The notes under the pieces are model-generated. The model made no database searches and was not told where the DNA came from. It worked only from the letters and a program-made list of their open reading frames with translations. Made by a program: the position numbers and the translations under genes. 43,226 nt of DNA. Source: Rhodobacteraceae bacterium HLUCCA09. GTDB taxonomy: Bacteria; Pseudomonadota; Alphaproteobacteria; Rhodobacterales; Rhodobacteraceae. Shown here piece by piece: positions 27,967-36,436 of this stretch (its first letter is position 1; each line of letters begins with the position of its first letter). The stretch covers positions 1 through 43,226 of the forward strand of contig LJNT01000064.1 of assembly GCA_001314685.1 (NCBI GenBank). Direction: 5' to 3'.

Positions 27967-28728
27967 ATGAAGGTGCTCGTGCCGGTCAAGCGCGTGATCG
28001 ACTACAACGTGAAGGTCCGCGTCAGGGCGGATGGCTCCGGTGTCGATCTCGCCAACGTCAAGATGTCGATGAACCCGTTCGACGAGATCGCGGTGGAAGA
28101 GGCGATCCGCCTCAAGGAAGCGGGCAAGGCCGACGAGGTCGTCGCCGTCTCGATCGGCGTCAAGCAGGCGCAGGAGACGCTGCGCACCGCGCTGGCGATG
28201 GGCGCCGACCGCGCGATCCTGGTCGTGACCACCGACGACGTGCACCAGGACATCGAGCCGCTGGCGGTGGCCAAGATCCTCGCCAAGCTGGCCGAGGAGG
28301 AGGGGCCCGGTCTGATCCTCTGCGGCAAGCAGGCCATCGACAACGACATGAACGCGACGGGCCAGATGCTCTCGGCGTTGCTGGGGTGGTCTCAGGCGAC
28401 CTACGCCAACAAGGTCGAGATCGAGGGCGATCATGCGGTCGTCACCCGTGAGGTCGACGGGGGCTTGCAGACGGTGAAGGTGAAGATGCCCACCATCGTC
28501 TCAACCGACCTGCGCCTGAACGAGCCGCGCTATGCCTCGCTGCCCAACATCATGAAGGCCAAGAAGAAGCCGCTGGAGGAAAAGACGCCCGCCGATTACG
28601 GTGTCGACGTCGCGCCGCGGCTCAAGGTGGTCAAGACGTCGGAACCGCCGGAGCGGAAGGCGGGTGTCAAGGTGGGGTCGGTCGACGAGCTTATCGAGAA
28701 ACTCAGGAACGAGGCGGGGGTGCTCTGA
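27967..28728 (+). CDS. etfB: Electron transfer flavoprotein beta subunit
   Basis: This is a 253-residue EtfB. It begins [18 protein letters not shown] and has the signature [17 protein letters not shown] and AMGADRAIL, which bind AMP and dock dehydrogenases. With EtfA it carries electrons from acyl-CoA and other dehydrogenases to ETF-quinone oxidoreductase. AGGGGAG precedes ATG 27967. In the 128-nt gap upstream, GTGACG-N16-TAGATA (27908-27935) is a weak promoter candidate. It overlaps etfA by one base (TGATG). Confidence 0.95.
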   Translation: MKVLVPVKRVIDYNVKVRVRADGSGVDLANVKMSMNPFDEIAVEEAIRLKEAGKADEVVAVSIGVKQAQETLRTALAMGADRAILVVTTDDVHQDIEPLAVAKILAKLAEEEGPGLILCGKQAIDNDMNATGQMLSALLGWSQATYANKVEIEGDHAVVTREVDGGLQTVKVKMPTIVSTDLRLNEPRYASLPNIMKAKKKPLEEKTPADYGVDVAPRLKVVKTSEPPERKAGVKVGSVDELIEKLRNEAGVL

Positions 28729-29654
28729 TGGCCGTTCTTCTGCTTGCCGAGATTTCCGACGGGGCGCTGGCGCGCGACGCGACCGCCAAGGCCGTGACCG
28801 CCGCCACGCAGTTGGGCGACGTGCACCTGCTCTGCGCGGGCGCCAAGGCCGCCGCCGCCGCCGAGGAGGGCGCGAAGATCGACGGCGTTGCCAAGGTTCT
28901 GGTCGCCGAGGACGCCTCGCTGGGCCATCGCCTCGCCGAGCCGACGGCGGCGCTGATCGTCTCGCTTGCGGGCGACTACGACCATATCGCCGCGCCCGCG
29001 ACGACCGACGCCAAGAACATCCTGCCGCGGGTGGCCGCGCTGCTCGACGTGATGGTGATCACCGACGTCACGGGCATCGAGGGCCCCGACACGTTCGAGC
29101 GGCCGATCTATGCCGGCAACGCGATGCAGACGGTGCAGTCGGCCGACCCCAAAAAGGTGCTGACGATCCGCACCTCGGTCTTCGACGCGGCCGGCGAGCA
29201 GGGCGCGGCGCCGGTCGAGAGCGTGTCGGCCACGGCCGATCCGGGCCTGTCGGAATGGGTCGAGGACAAGGTGGCCGAGAGCGACCGTCCAGAGCTGACC
29301 TCGGCCGGCATCGTCGTCTCGGGCGGCCGGGCGCTGGGCAGCCAGGAGCAGTTCGCGATCATCGAGAGCCTCGCCGACAAGCTGGGCGCGGCGGTGGGGG
29401 CCTCGCGCGCGGCGGTGGACTCGGGCTACGCCCCGAACGACTGGCAGGTGGGCCAGACCGGCAAGGTCGTGGCGCCCGAGCTCTACATCGCGGTGGGCAT
29501 CTCCGGCGCGATCCAGCACCTCGCCGGCATGAAGGACAGCAAGGTGATCGTGGCGATCAACAAGGACGAGGAAGCGCCGATCTTCCAGGTCGCCGATTAC
29601 GGCCTCGTCGCCGACCTCTTCGAGGCCGTGCCGGAACTGATCCAGAAGGTCTGA
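28728..29654 (+). CDS. etfA: Electron transfer flavoprotein alpha subunit
   Basis: This is a 308-residue EtfA, coupled to etfB by a one-base overlap. The C-terminal FAD domain is recognisable: [10 protein letters not shown], then [23 protein letters not shown] and the [16 protein letters not shown] block. It ends 22 nt before the convergent plsC stop, with a strong hairpin between. In many relatives a hydroxyacyl-CoA dehydrogenase gene follows; here the strand changes instead. Confidence 0.95.
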   Translation: MAVLLLAEISDGALARDATAKAVTAATQLGDVHLLCAGAKAAAAAEEGAKIDGVAKVLVAEDASLGHRLAEPTAALIVSLAGDYDHIAAPATTDAKNILPRVAALLDVMVITDVTGIEGPDTFERPIYAGNAMQTVQSADPKKVLTIRTSVFDAAGEQGAAPVESVSATADPGLSEWVEDKVAESDRPELTSAGIVVSGGRALGSQEQFAIIESLADKLGAAVGASRAAVDSGYAPNDWQVGQTGKVVAPELYIAVGISGAIQHLAGMKDSKVIVAINKDEEAPIFQVADYGLVADLFEAVPELIQKV

Positions 29655-29663
29655 GCCCGTCTC

Positions 29664-29692
29664 GCGCGGTGCGCCGTCAGGGCGCGCCGCGC
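29664..29692. terminator. Bidirectional hairpin between etfA and plsC
   Basis: A 12-bp stem (29664-29675 with 29681-29692, one G-T pair) around GTCAG. It starts 9 nt after the etfA stop and overlaps the last codons of plsC. No T-run, so factor-dependent or stabilising use is possible. Confidence 0.5.
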
Positions 29693-30447
29693 GCTGCGCC
29701 TTCGCCTCGCGCGTCGTCTCCGGGCAGAGGCCCATCGAACCCCGCCTCGCGCATCAGCGCGTTCGAGCGCGCCTCCACCTTGCGCTCGACCTCGCGCAGC
29801 ACCTCCGCCGCCGTTCCCCCCGGCGGAATGGGCTCCAGAAACTCCACCACCGCCAGCCCGGGCCTGCGGTAGATGCCAGTGCGCGGCCAGAAGACGCCCA
29901 CGTTGGTCGCCGCCGGCACCAGCGGCTGGCGAAGCTCCTCGTAGAGCACCGCCGCGCCCACCTTGTAGGGCAGGTAGGCGCCGGGCGCCACGCGGGTGCC
30001 CTGCGGGTAGATGATCAGTTGCCCCGGCCCCGCGTGCCCGTCGCGCACGCCCATTACCATCTGTGCAACCGCGCGCGCCCGCTTGCCGCGGTCGACCGGA
30101 ACGCAGCCGATGCGCAGGGCATACCACCCGAGGATCGGCGCCCATTTCAGCGATTCCTTCATCACGAACTTGGGCCGCGGCACGACCGAGCAGATCATGA
30201 TGATGTCGAGAAAGCTCTGGTGTTTCGAGGCGATCAGCACCTCGCCCGTCGGCACCGCTCCGCGCACATCGGTCCGCAGCCCGACCATCCACCGCGCCGA
30301 CCACCGCACCCAGCGGCAATAGGTGCGGATGCCGCGGAACGCCCAGTCGCGGCTGACGAGCGCGGGCGGGGTGAACACGATGGCGAGCACCGCCATCATC
30401 AGATACATCTGCCCCACGAACAGGGCCGACAGGATCCATCGCATCAT
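29677..30447 (-). CDS. plsC: 1-acyl-sn-glycerol-3-phosphate acyltransferase
   Basis: This is a 256-residue membrane acyltransferase. The N-terminal helix (residues 3-26) is followed by the HxxxxD catalytic motif HQSFLD (His76-Asp81) and YPQGTR, the substrate-binding motif usually read as PEGTR. It converts lysophosphatidic acid to phosphatidic acid. The start is ATG 30447, overlapping the ftsX stop; ATG 30444 is next to it. It is the third gene of ftsE-ftsX-plsC. Confidence 0.9.
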   Translation of the reverse strand: MMRWILSALFVGQMYLMMAVLAIVFTPPALVSRDWAFRGIRTYCRWVRWSARWMVGLRTDVRGAVPTGEVLIASKHQSFLDIIMICSVVPRPKFVMKESLKWAPILGWYALRIGCVPVDRGKRARAVAQMVMGVRDGHAGPGQLIIYPQGTRVAPGAYLPYKVGAAVLYEELRQPLVPAATNVGVFWPRTGIYRRPGLAVVEFLEPIPPGGTAAEVLREVERKVEARSNALMREAGFDGPLPGDDARGEGAARGAP

Positions 30448-31343
30448 CGCGTCTCCCCCAGCACGCGGAAGGCGGCCAGCCGTGTGGCCGCGAAGGCGAC
30501 GACAGCCGCCGCGGGCGGGATGGCGAGCGGCCACAGCCACTCCGCTCCCTGAAAGGCGAGATCGCCGAGAAAGCCGTCGACCTCGCCCATCGGCAGCACG
30601 CCGACGGCGGCCATGCCGGCGGCAGTGCCGGCCAGCGCGCCCGCCGCCGCCCGCAGGGTAAAGCGACGGACGAAGGCGCGCGCGATCCAGGCGTCGCGGG
30701 CGCCGACAAGGCGCAACGTGGCGATCACGCGGGCGTTGGCGGCGAGCGCGGCCTGCGTGGCGAGCGCCACCATCGCCGCCGTCGCTCCCCCGATCAGCGC
30801 GAGCGCGATCAGGCCCAGGGCCCGCAGCCGGGCCGCCGCCGCGACCAGCGGCGCGCGCCACCTCGTGTGGTCGTCGAACACCGCGCCCGGCGCCTCTCCC
30901 GCGAGCCGGGCCGAGAGGCCGGCCGCGTCGATCCCGCCCGGCGCCTCGGTCACCTCGATCAGCGCGGGCATGGGCAGCGCGTCGAGCGGCAGGTCGGGGC
31001 CGAGCCACGGCGTGAGCAGGGCCTGCTCCTCCTCTTGTGTGAGCCGGCGGGCCGAGGCGACGCCCGGCGTGGTGCGCAGCACCTCGAGCGCGGCGGCGAC
31101 CTGCGCCTCGAGCTGACCCTCGGGCGCCGCGACACGCACGGTGGCGGTGCGGGCGAGCGCCTCGGCCCAGCGATCCGCCACCCGGTCGGCCGCGAGCGAC
31201 GCGGCGAGGGCGAAGACGGCGAGCACCGCCATCGCCCCGGCGGTAAGCAGCGTCAGCCGCACGGTGAAGCCCGAGGGCGGCACCACCCGCCCCGGACCCG
31301 TGTCGGCCCGAAGCGCCCGCGGCCATCTCACGGGCCCGGTCAA
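30444..31343 (-). CDS. ftsX: Cell division protein FtsX
   Basis: This is a 299-residue membrane protein with an N-terminal helix, a periplasmic domain (about residues 55-175) and three C-terminal helices, the FtsX plan. FtsX with FtsE forms an ABC-like complex that activates septal peptidoglycan hydrolases. The start is TTG 31343 overlapping the ftsE stop (TTGA), or GTG 31331; neither has a clear Shine-Dalgarno. The sequence is poorly conserved outside the helices, so the call relies partly on ftsE next door. Confidence 0.88.
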   Translation of the reverse strand: MTGPVRWPRALRADTGPGRVVPPSGFTVRLTLLTAGAMAVLAVFALAASLAADRVADRWAEALARTATVRVAAPEGQLEAQVAAALEVLRTTPGVASARRLTQEEEQALLTPWLGPDLPLDALPMPALIEVTEAPGGIDAAGLSARLAGEAPGAVFDDHTRWRAPLVAAAARLRALGLIALALIGGATAAMVALATQAALAANARVIATLRLVGARDAWIARAFVRRFTLRAAAGALAGTAAGMAAVGVLPMGEVDGFLGDLAFQGAEWLWPLAIPPAAAVVAFAATRLAAFRVLGETR

Positions 31344-32053
31344 AGGTCGGCCCCCGCGAGCTGCACGCCCCGGTCTGCGATGCGCAGCACACGCGCCGCG
31401 ACCTGCGCCTTGGCAGCGCGGACGAGCGCGAGGTCGTGGGTGGCGATCAGCACCGACGTGCCCATCCGGTTGAGCTCCACCAGCAACTTCAGGAGGCGCA
31501 GCGACATCTCCCAGTCGACGTTGCCCGTGGGCTCGTCGGCCAGCACGATCTCGGGCGACATGATGACGGCGCGGGCGAGCGCCGCGCGCTGCCTCTCGCC
31601 GCCCGACAACTCCGGCGGGCGGGCCTGCGCGCGGGCTCCGAGGCCGACCCAGGCGAGCAGGTCGGCGAGGTCGCCGGCCTGTGCCCCGGCGTCATGGCCG
31701 GCGACCTCGAGCGGAAGCGCCACGTTGTCGGCGACGCTCAGATGGTCGACGAACTGGCAATCCTGGTGCACCACGCCCATGCGGCGGCGGGCGCGCGCGA
31801 TCTCGTCGCGCGTCATGTCCCCGGCGCGCTTGCCGAAGACCGAAAGGTTCCCCGAGGTCGGCACGAGCTCCATGTAGCAGAGCCGCAGGACGGTCGACTT
31901 GCCGGCTCCCGACGGCCCGGTGAGGAAGTGGAAGCTGCCGGGCGCGAGCGACAGGCTCACGCCCTCGAGGATCGCGTCGCCGCCATAGGAATAGGCCACG
32001 CTCTTCAGCTCGATCACGCGGGACTCCGGGGTCGGGAGGGGCGAACGGGACAT
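31340..32053 (-). CDS. ftsE: Cell division ATP-binding protein FtsE
   Basis: This is a 237-residue ABC ATPase. Walker A GPSGAGKST is at residues 46-54, then VVHQD (Q-loop), LSGGERQR, and LADEPTGNVD, the FtsE-type Walker B/D-loop. It drives FtsX. The start at ATG 32053 has about 13 extra residues before VIELKSV; an internal GTG there is an alternative. It diverges from the zinc-ribbon gene, whose promoter lies between them. Confidence 0.93.
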   Translation of the reverse strand: MSRSPLPTPESRVIELKSVAYSYGGDAILEGVSLSLAPGSFHFLTGPSGAGKSTVLRLCYMELVPTSGNLSVFGKRAGDMTRDEIARARRRMGVVHQDCQFVDHLSVADNVALPLEVAGHDAGAQAGDLADLLAWVGLGARAQARPPELSGGERQRAALARAVIMSPEIVLADEPTGNVDWEMSLRLLKLLVELNRMGTSVLIATHDLALVRAAKAQVAARVLRIADRGVQLAGADL

Positions 32054-32143
32054 GCGGCGGCGGGCTGCCCGCTCGGCCTGTGGCTGTTGTGCCCCGGATC
32101 GCGCCCGCGTTCAACGCCACGCGGGTCGACGGGCGCAATTCCT

Positions 32144-32173
32144 TTGAACAGTGGGCCGCGCTCTCCATATACT
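32144..32173 (+). promoter_or_regulatory. Sigma-70-type promoter of the zinc-ribbon gene
   Basis: TTGAAC (32144-32149), an 18-nt spacer, TATACT (32168-32173). It is a good match to the housekeeping consensus, unusually AT-rich for this window. Transcription should begin near 32180, about 70 nt before ATG 32249. Confidence 0.6.
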
Positions 32174-32248
32174 GGCAAGGTGGGAATGGGCTTCCGCCGG
32201 GCGCGCAAGGTGTCGTTGCGGAAGGTGGTGAGATACCTGGGACCGGGA

Positions 32249-33007
32249 ATGAGGCTGACCTGCCCGAATTGTGGCGCGCAATATGCCGTCGACCCGGCCG
32301 TGATCCCGGCCGAGGGGCGCGACGTGCAGTGCTCGTCCTGTGGGCATACCTGGTTCCAGCTTCATCCCGAGGCCGCGCTCGCCCCGCCCGACGAGCCCCC
32401 GGTGGAGGAGACGCTCCCGCGGCGTCAGCCTGATCCGGAGGTGATGAGCATCCTGCGCGAGGAGGCCAGGCGCGAGCGCGCTGCACGCGAGGCGGCGCGC
32501 GAGGCCACCCCGCTCGAAAGCCAGGGCGAACTCGACATCCCCGAACCGGCCCGCGCGGCGCCGCTGATACCTTCGGAGGGCCGCCCCGGGCTGCAGGCGG
32601 TCGCGGCATCGGCCGCCGCCGCCGGCATCGGCGCGTTGTCGGACGACGAGCGCGCGCACCAGCCCGCGCCGCGCCGCAAGGTGCTGCCCGACATCGAGGA
32701 GATCAACTCGACCCTCGACGACCACGAGGCCGACCCGATGCCGGTCGCCACTGCCGCCCGGCAGGCGCGCGAGCGGCAGGGGCGGCGGCTGGGCTTCGGC
32801 CTTGCCGTGGGCTTCTTCGCTGCGCTCGGGATGCTCTACGTGCAGGGCCCGCGCATCGCCGAGGCGGTGCCAGCCTTCGCGCCCGCGCTCGACGCCTACG
32901 TGGCGGCCGTCGACGGGGGGCGGCGCTGGCTCGACGGCGCGCTCCGCGCGGCGGTGGAGCCCATCGAGCCCCAGGCGGACGGGCGCGGGGGCGGCGCCGA
33001 GGGCTGA
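32249..33007 (+). CDS. Zinc-ribbon (MJ0042-type) membrane protein
   Basis: This is a 252-residue protein. A four-Cys zinc ribbon is at the N terminus (Cys5, Cys8, Cys28, Cys31 in CPNCGAQY and CSSCGHTW). A charged, Ala/Glu-rich linker follows, then one membrane helix near residues 187-205 (GFGLAVGFFAALGMLYV) and a short C-terminal domain. ATG 32249 is preferred: it follows GGGACCGGGA and begins directly with the ribbon. ATG 32186 is in frame but would be almost at the transcript start. Such proteins are widespread in Rhodobacteraceae beside ftsE; function is unknown. Confidence 0.85.
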   Translation: MRLTCPNCGAQYAVDPAVIPAEGRDVQCSSCGHTWFQLHPEAALAPPDEPPVEETLPRRQPDPEVMSILREEARRERAAREAAREATPLESQGELDIPEPARAAPLIPSEGRPGLQAVAASAAAAGIGALSDDERAHQPAPRRKVLPDIEEINSTLDDHEADPMPVATAARQARERQGRRLGFGLAVGFFAALGMLYVQGPRIAEAVPAFAPALDAYVAAVDGGRRWLDGALRAAVEPIEPQADGRGGGAEG

Positions 33008-33113
33008 ACCCGCGCGCGCCGTTTCTGCGGGTGCGAATGGTCCTTGCGGACGGCAGCGCACGGTTATATCCGCACCGCCACGTCATGCGAAACTTTGTTG
33101 CGAGGAGAGCCTG

Positions 33114-34070
33114 ATGAGCTTCCGCGTCCAGCCGCCCGCCCCGGCCATTCCCAATCGCTGCCAGCTCTTCGGTCCGGGCTCGCGGCCCGAGCTGTTCGAC
33201 AAGATGGCGGGCAGCGCCGCCGACGTCATCAACATCGACCTCGAGGACAGCGTCGCGCCCGACGACAAGGAGAAGGCGCGCGCCAACACGGTCGAGGCGA
33301 TCGGCGACATCGACTGGGGGCAGAAGTCGCTCTCGGTGCGGATCAACGGGCTCGACTCGCCCTGGTGGTACCGCGACGTGGTCGACCTGCTCGAGAAGGG
33401 GTCCGACCGGCTCGACCGCATCATGATCCCCAAGGCGGGCTGCGCCGAGGATATCTACGCGGTCGACGCGCTGGTGAGCTCCATCGAGGCCGCGATGGGC
33501 CGCACCAGAAAGCTGAAGTTCGAGTGCATCATCGAGACGGCGGCCGGCATCAGCCATGTCGAGGCCATCGCCTCGGCCTCGCCCCGGATGGTGGCGGTGT
33601 CGCTCGGCGCGGCCGACTTCGCCGCCTCGATGGGCATGGCCACGACCGGTATCGGCGGCACCCAGGAAGACTATTACATGCACCGCGACGGCGCGCGCTA
33701 CTGGTCGGACCCGTGGCACTGGGCGACGGCGGCCATCGTCGCGGCCTGCCGCACCCACGGCGTGCTGCCGGTCGACGGGCCGTTCGGCGACTTCTCCGAC
33801 CCCGAGGGCTTCTACGCGCAGGCGCGGCGGGTGAACACGCTGGGCATGGTGGGCAAGTGGGCGATCCACCCCAGCCAGGTCGACCAGGCCAACGAGATCT
33901 TCACGCCCTCGGCCGAAGCGGTGGCCGATGCGCGTGCGATCCTCGAGACAATGGAAAAGGCCAAGGCCGAGGGAAAGGGCGCGACCACCTACAAGGGCAA
34001 GCTGGTCGACATCGCCTCGATCAAGCAGGCCGAGAACATCGTGCGCATGGCCGAGATGATCGGCGCCTGA
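33114..34070 (+). CDS. L-malyl-CoA/beta-methylmalyl-CoA lyase
   Basis: This is a 318-residue CitE/HpcH-family lyase. NRCQLFGPGSRPELFDKMA at the start is characteristic of Rhodobacter Mcl1. Metal-binding Glu141 (IIETAAG) and Asp168 (LGAADF) are in the family positions, and Arg76 contacts substrate. The enzyme cleaves malyl-CoA or methylmalyl-CoA to acetyl-CoA or propionyl-CoA and glyoxylate, the last part of the ethylmalonyl-CoA pathway. GAGGAG precedes ATG 33114. An inverted repeat covers its stop codon. Confidence 0.93.
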   Translation: MSFRVQPPAPAIPNRCQLFGPGSRPELFDKMAGSAADVINIDLEDSVAPDDKEKARANTVEAIGDIDWGQKSLSVRINGLDSPWWYRDVVDLLEKGSDRLDRIMIPKAGCAEDIYAVDALVSSIEAAMGRTRKLKFECIIETAAGISHVEAIASASPRMVAVSLGAADFAASMGMATTGIGGTQEDYYMHRDGARYWSDPWHWATAAIVAACRTHGVLPVDGPFGDFSDPEGFYAQARRVNTLGMVGKWAIHPSQVDQANEIFTPSAEAVADARAILETMEKAKAEGKGATTYKGKLVDIASIKQAENIVRMAEMIGA

Positions 34071-34081
34071 CCCCGGTCAGG
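34066..34081 (+). terminator. Small inverted repeat at the malyl-CoA lyase stop
   Basis: CCTGACC (34066-34072) and GGTCAGG (34075-34081) pair across CC and include the stop codon. It lies between two convergent genes. Weak terminator evidence. Confidence 0.35.
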
Positions 34082-34098
34082 CACTGCCCCGGGGCGCG

Positions 34099-34386
34099 TC
34101 AGGTGGTGACGCGCTCCCATGCCCGGCGAAAGCCCTCGCGGATATCGTCCCACGCGCGCTCGGCCTCGACGCGGCGCTTTTCCCACTCCGCCTCGCTCTC
34201 GTCGCGGTGCCGGCGCAGTTCTTCGGCGGCTCGGTCGCGCTGGGCGCGCATCTCTTCCATGCGCTTCTCGTACTCGGCGCTCTGCTTGGCCGATTCCTGA
34301 CGCATCCGCGCTTCAAGCTTGTCGATCTCGGCGTTCCACTCGTCGATCTTGGCCTTGAGCGTTTCGACGAACTGAGTTCGATCCAT
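34099..34386 (-). CDS. Small coiled-coil protein, sll1863-like stress family
   Basis: This is a 95-residue protein with no signal or membrane segment, nearly all charged helix (Glu/Arg/Lys heptads from MDRTQFVETLKAKIDEWNAE to RAWERVTT). The start ATG 34386 has GGAGGG 8 nt upstream. The opening LKAKIDEWNAEIDKLEA matches the short coiled-coil proteins annotated as sll1863-family stress response; their biochemical role is not known. It is convergent with malyl-CoA lyase and divergent from accA. Confidence 0.75.
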   Translation of the reverse strand: MDRTQFVETLKAKIDEWNAEIDKLEARMRQESAKQSAEYEKRMEEMRAQRDRAAEELRRHRDESEAEWEKRRVEAERAWDDIREGFRRAWERVTT

Positions 34387-34505
34387 GGTCTGTCCCTCCT
34401 TTGAAGGGGAGGTAACGCCCGACAGCCGTGCGTGTTCCCACCGGTTGCGATTGCAGCGACGCGAGCGAGCGGCCATATGTGCACCCGAGAGCGAGGACAG
34501 CCCGG

Positions 34506-35468
34506 ATGACCCACTACCTCGAATTCGAGAAGCCGCTCGCCGAGATCGAGGGCAAGGCGGAAGAGCTGCGCGCGATGGCGCGGTCGAGCCCCGAGATGAA
34601 CGTCGAGGACGAGGCGCGCGCGCTCGACGCCAAGGCCGCCACGATGCTGCGCGACCTCTATGCCAAGCTCACCCCGTGGCGGAAGTGCCAGGTGGCCCGC
34701 CACCCCGCGCGGCCCCACTGCGTCGATTACATCGAGGCCCTGTTCGACGAATACACGCCCCTTGCCGGCGACCGCGCCTTTGCCGACGACCACGCGGTGA
34801 TGGGCGGCATGGCGCGCTTCCACGACCGCCCCGTCATGGTGATCGGGCAGGAAAAGGGGAACGACACCCAGACCCGGATCGAGCGGAATTTCGGCATGGC
34901 CCGGCCCGAGGGCTACCGCAAGGCGATCCGGCTGATGGACCTCGCCGACCGCTTCGGCCTGCCGGTCATCACGCTGGTCGACACGCCCGGCGCCTATCCC
35001 GGCAAGGGCGCCGAGGAGCGGGGACAATCCGAGGCCATCGCGCGCTCGACTGCCAAGTGCCTGTCGCTCGGCGTGCCGCTCGTCTCTGTCATCATCGGCG
35101 AGGGCGGATCGGGCGGGGCGGTCGCCTTTGCCACGGCCAACCGGGTGGCGATGCTGCAGCACTCGGTCTACTCGGTGATCTCGCCCGAGGGCTGCGCCTC
35201 GATCCTGTGGAAAGACGCCGAGAAGATGCGCGAGGCGGCCGAGGCGCTCAGGCTCACCGCGCAGGATCTGCACGAGCTCGCCGTGATCGACCGCATCGTG
35301 CCCGAGCCGGTGGGCGGCGCCCACCGCCACCGCGAGACGGTGATCGGCGCGGTGGGCGATGCCATCGGGGCGATGCTGGACGAGCTGCAGGGCATGGATG
35401 CGGGAGCGGTGCGCGCCGACCGGCGGCGCAAGTACCTGCAGATGGGCGCCCGCGGGCTCGCTGCCTGA
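34506..35468 (+). CDS. accA: Acetyl-CoA carboxylase carboxyltransferase subunit alpha
   Basis: This is a 320-residue protein. It has the N-terminal helical part ([18 protein letters not shown]), [26 protein letters not shown], and the crotonase-fold oxyanion/glycine block [14 protein letters not shown]. With AccD it transfers carboxyl from biotin to acetyl-CoA in fatty-acid synthesis. ATG 34506 is the family start; the frame is open back to 34428 without similarity. A possible promoter TTGCAG-N17-CATATG lies at 34451-34479. Confidence 0.95.
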   Translation: MTHYLEFEKPLAEIEGKAEELRAMARSSPEMNVEDEARALDAKAATMLRDLYAKLTPWRKCQVARHPARPHCVDYIEALFDEYTPLAGDRAFADDHAVMGGMARFHDRPVMVIGQEKGNDTQTRIERNFGMARPEGYRKAIRLMDLADRFGLPVITLVDTPGAYPGKGAEERGQSEAIARSTAKCLSLGVPLVSVIIGEGGSGGAVAFATANRVAMLQHSVYSVISPEGCASILWKDAEKMREAAEALRLTAQDLHELAVIDRIVPEPVGGAHRHRETVIGAVGDAIGAMLDELQGMDAGAVRADRRRKYLQMGARGLAA

Positions 35469-35471
35469 CGC

Positions 35472-36308
35472 TCACCCCCCCGGGGCGGTCGGCTCGTCGC
35501 CATCCTCCTGCGCGGCATGGGCGCCGGCCTCCTCTTCGGCCTCCTCCTCGCGGAGGGCGGCCGGAGCGTAGATGTCGAGAGCATCGAGCAGTTGCAGCGC
35601 CACCCCGGCGGCCACGCGCCCGTTCTGCCCGGTGATCAGCCGCCCGTCCTCGATCACGTAGGGCTCCTCGCCCCGTACTGCCGTCCAGACCCGGGCGCCC
35701 TGCGCGCGCAGCCGCGTCTCGGGCATCACCGGCGCGTCCTCGCCAGCGAGCGCGGCGCGCACCGCCTCGTCGGGCAGGCAGGTCACGCTGCGCCCGGCGG
35801 CGATGGCATGATCCTGCGAGTCGCGCGCCACCGTGAGCGCGGCTGCCCCGGCGCCGATCGCGGCAAGAATGCCCCCCCGCTCCCAGGCGGCGGCGGCGAG
35901 GCGCGCGGTGGCCGGCTCGGCCGCCATGTCCCACAGCGCACCGAGACCGCCGGCGAAGAGCACCGCCGTCCAGTCCTCCGGGTCGATCCCGGAGAGGCGG
36001 TGGCTGTGCGCCAGCGCCTCGACGGCCCTCTCGTCGGAGAGGAACATCGACACCGCCCCGATCTGGTCGCCCTCCTCCTCGGTGGCGGTGGCGGTGGCGG
36101 TGGCGGTGGCGGTGGCGGTGGCGGTGGCGGTGGCGGTGGCCGGGTCGCCCGGCGGCTTGCCCCCGCGGATGCTGGCGAAGCCCACCCGCACGCCGGCCTC
36201 GCGCAGCCGCCAGTAGGGCACGGCGACGCTCGGCCAGTCGAATCCGGTTTCGCTCTCGTCCGGCAGGACGCCTGTCGAGGTGGTCACGATCAGCACGGAA
36301 TGAGTCAT
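35472..36308 (-). CDS. DJ-1/PfpI-like protein without catalytic Cys, with Thr-Ala repeat
   Basis: This is a 278-residue type 1 glutamine-amidotransferase-like protein. The core is recognisable: VLIVTTSTGVL, VGFASIRGGKPPGDP, VLFAGGLGALWDM, and the C-terminal EDGRLITGQN. In active relatives the nucleophile elbow reads A-(I/V)-C-H-G; here it is AIGAGA, with Gly152 and Ala153 in place of Cys and His, and GGHG has become GGLG. A pure (Ala-Thr)10 tract (residues 57-76), encoded by ten GCCACC units, is inserted after KPPGDP. The C terminus is acidic and low in complexity. ATG 36308 follows GGAGACGCC. Probably not a classical glyoxalase or amidase. Confidence 0.85.
   Translation of the reverse strand: MTHSVLIVTTSTGVLPDESETGFDWPSVAVPYWRLREAGVRVGFASIRGGKPPGDPATATATATATATATATATATEEEGDQIGAVSMFLSDERAVEALAHSHRLSGIDPEDWTAVLFAGGLGALWDMAAEPATARLAAAAWERGGILAAIGAGAAALTVARDSQDHAIAAGRSVTCLPDEAVRAALAGEDAPVMPETRLRAQGARVWTAVRGEEPYVIEDGRLITGQNGRVAAGVALQLLDALDIYAPAALREEEAEEEAGAHAAQEDGDEPTAPGG
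36081..36140 (-). repeat. Hexanucleotide microsatellite (GCCACC)10
   Basis: Ten uninterrupted 6-bp units (GGTGGC on the plus strand), 60 bp, inside the DJ-1-like gene. The unit is in frame and encodes alternating Ala and Thr. No impure copies are seen at the edges, which suggests recent expansion. Confidence 0.97.
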
Positions 36309-36436
36309 GGCGTCTCCTTTCCCGCCCACATAGGGGGCCGCGTGCGCGAGGGCCACCGCGCCGCTGCCAGCCGTGCCGGAATGACCCTTTCGCCCGCCCG
36401 AGCGCTTGATACTCTCGCACCGAAGGAGACGCCGCG

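Noticed and set aside
36081-36140. CRISPR or poly-glycine protein on the plus strand
   Set aside because: The repeat has no spacers, and the plus-strand glycine frame lacks a family domain. The minus-strand gene has DJ-1-like blocks on both sides.
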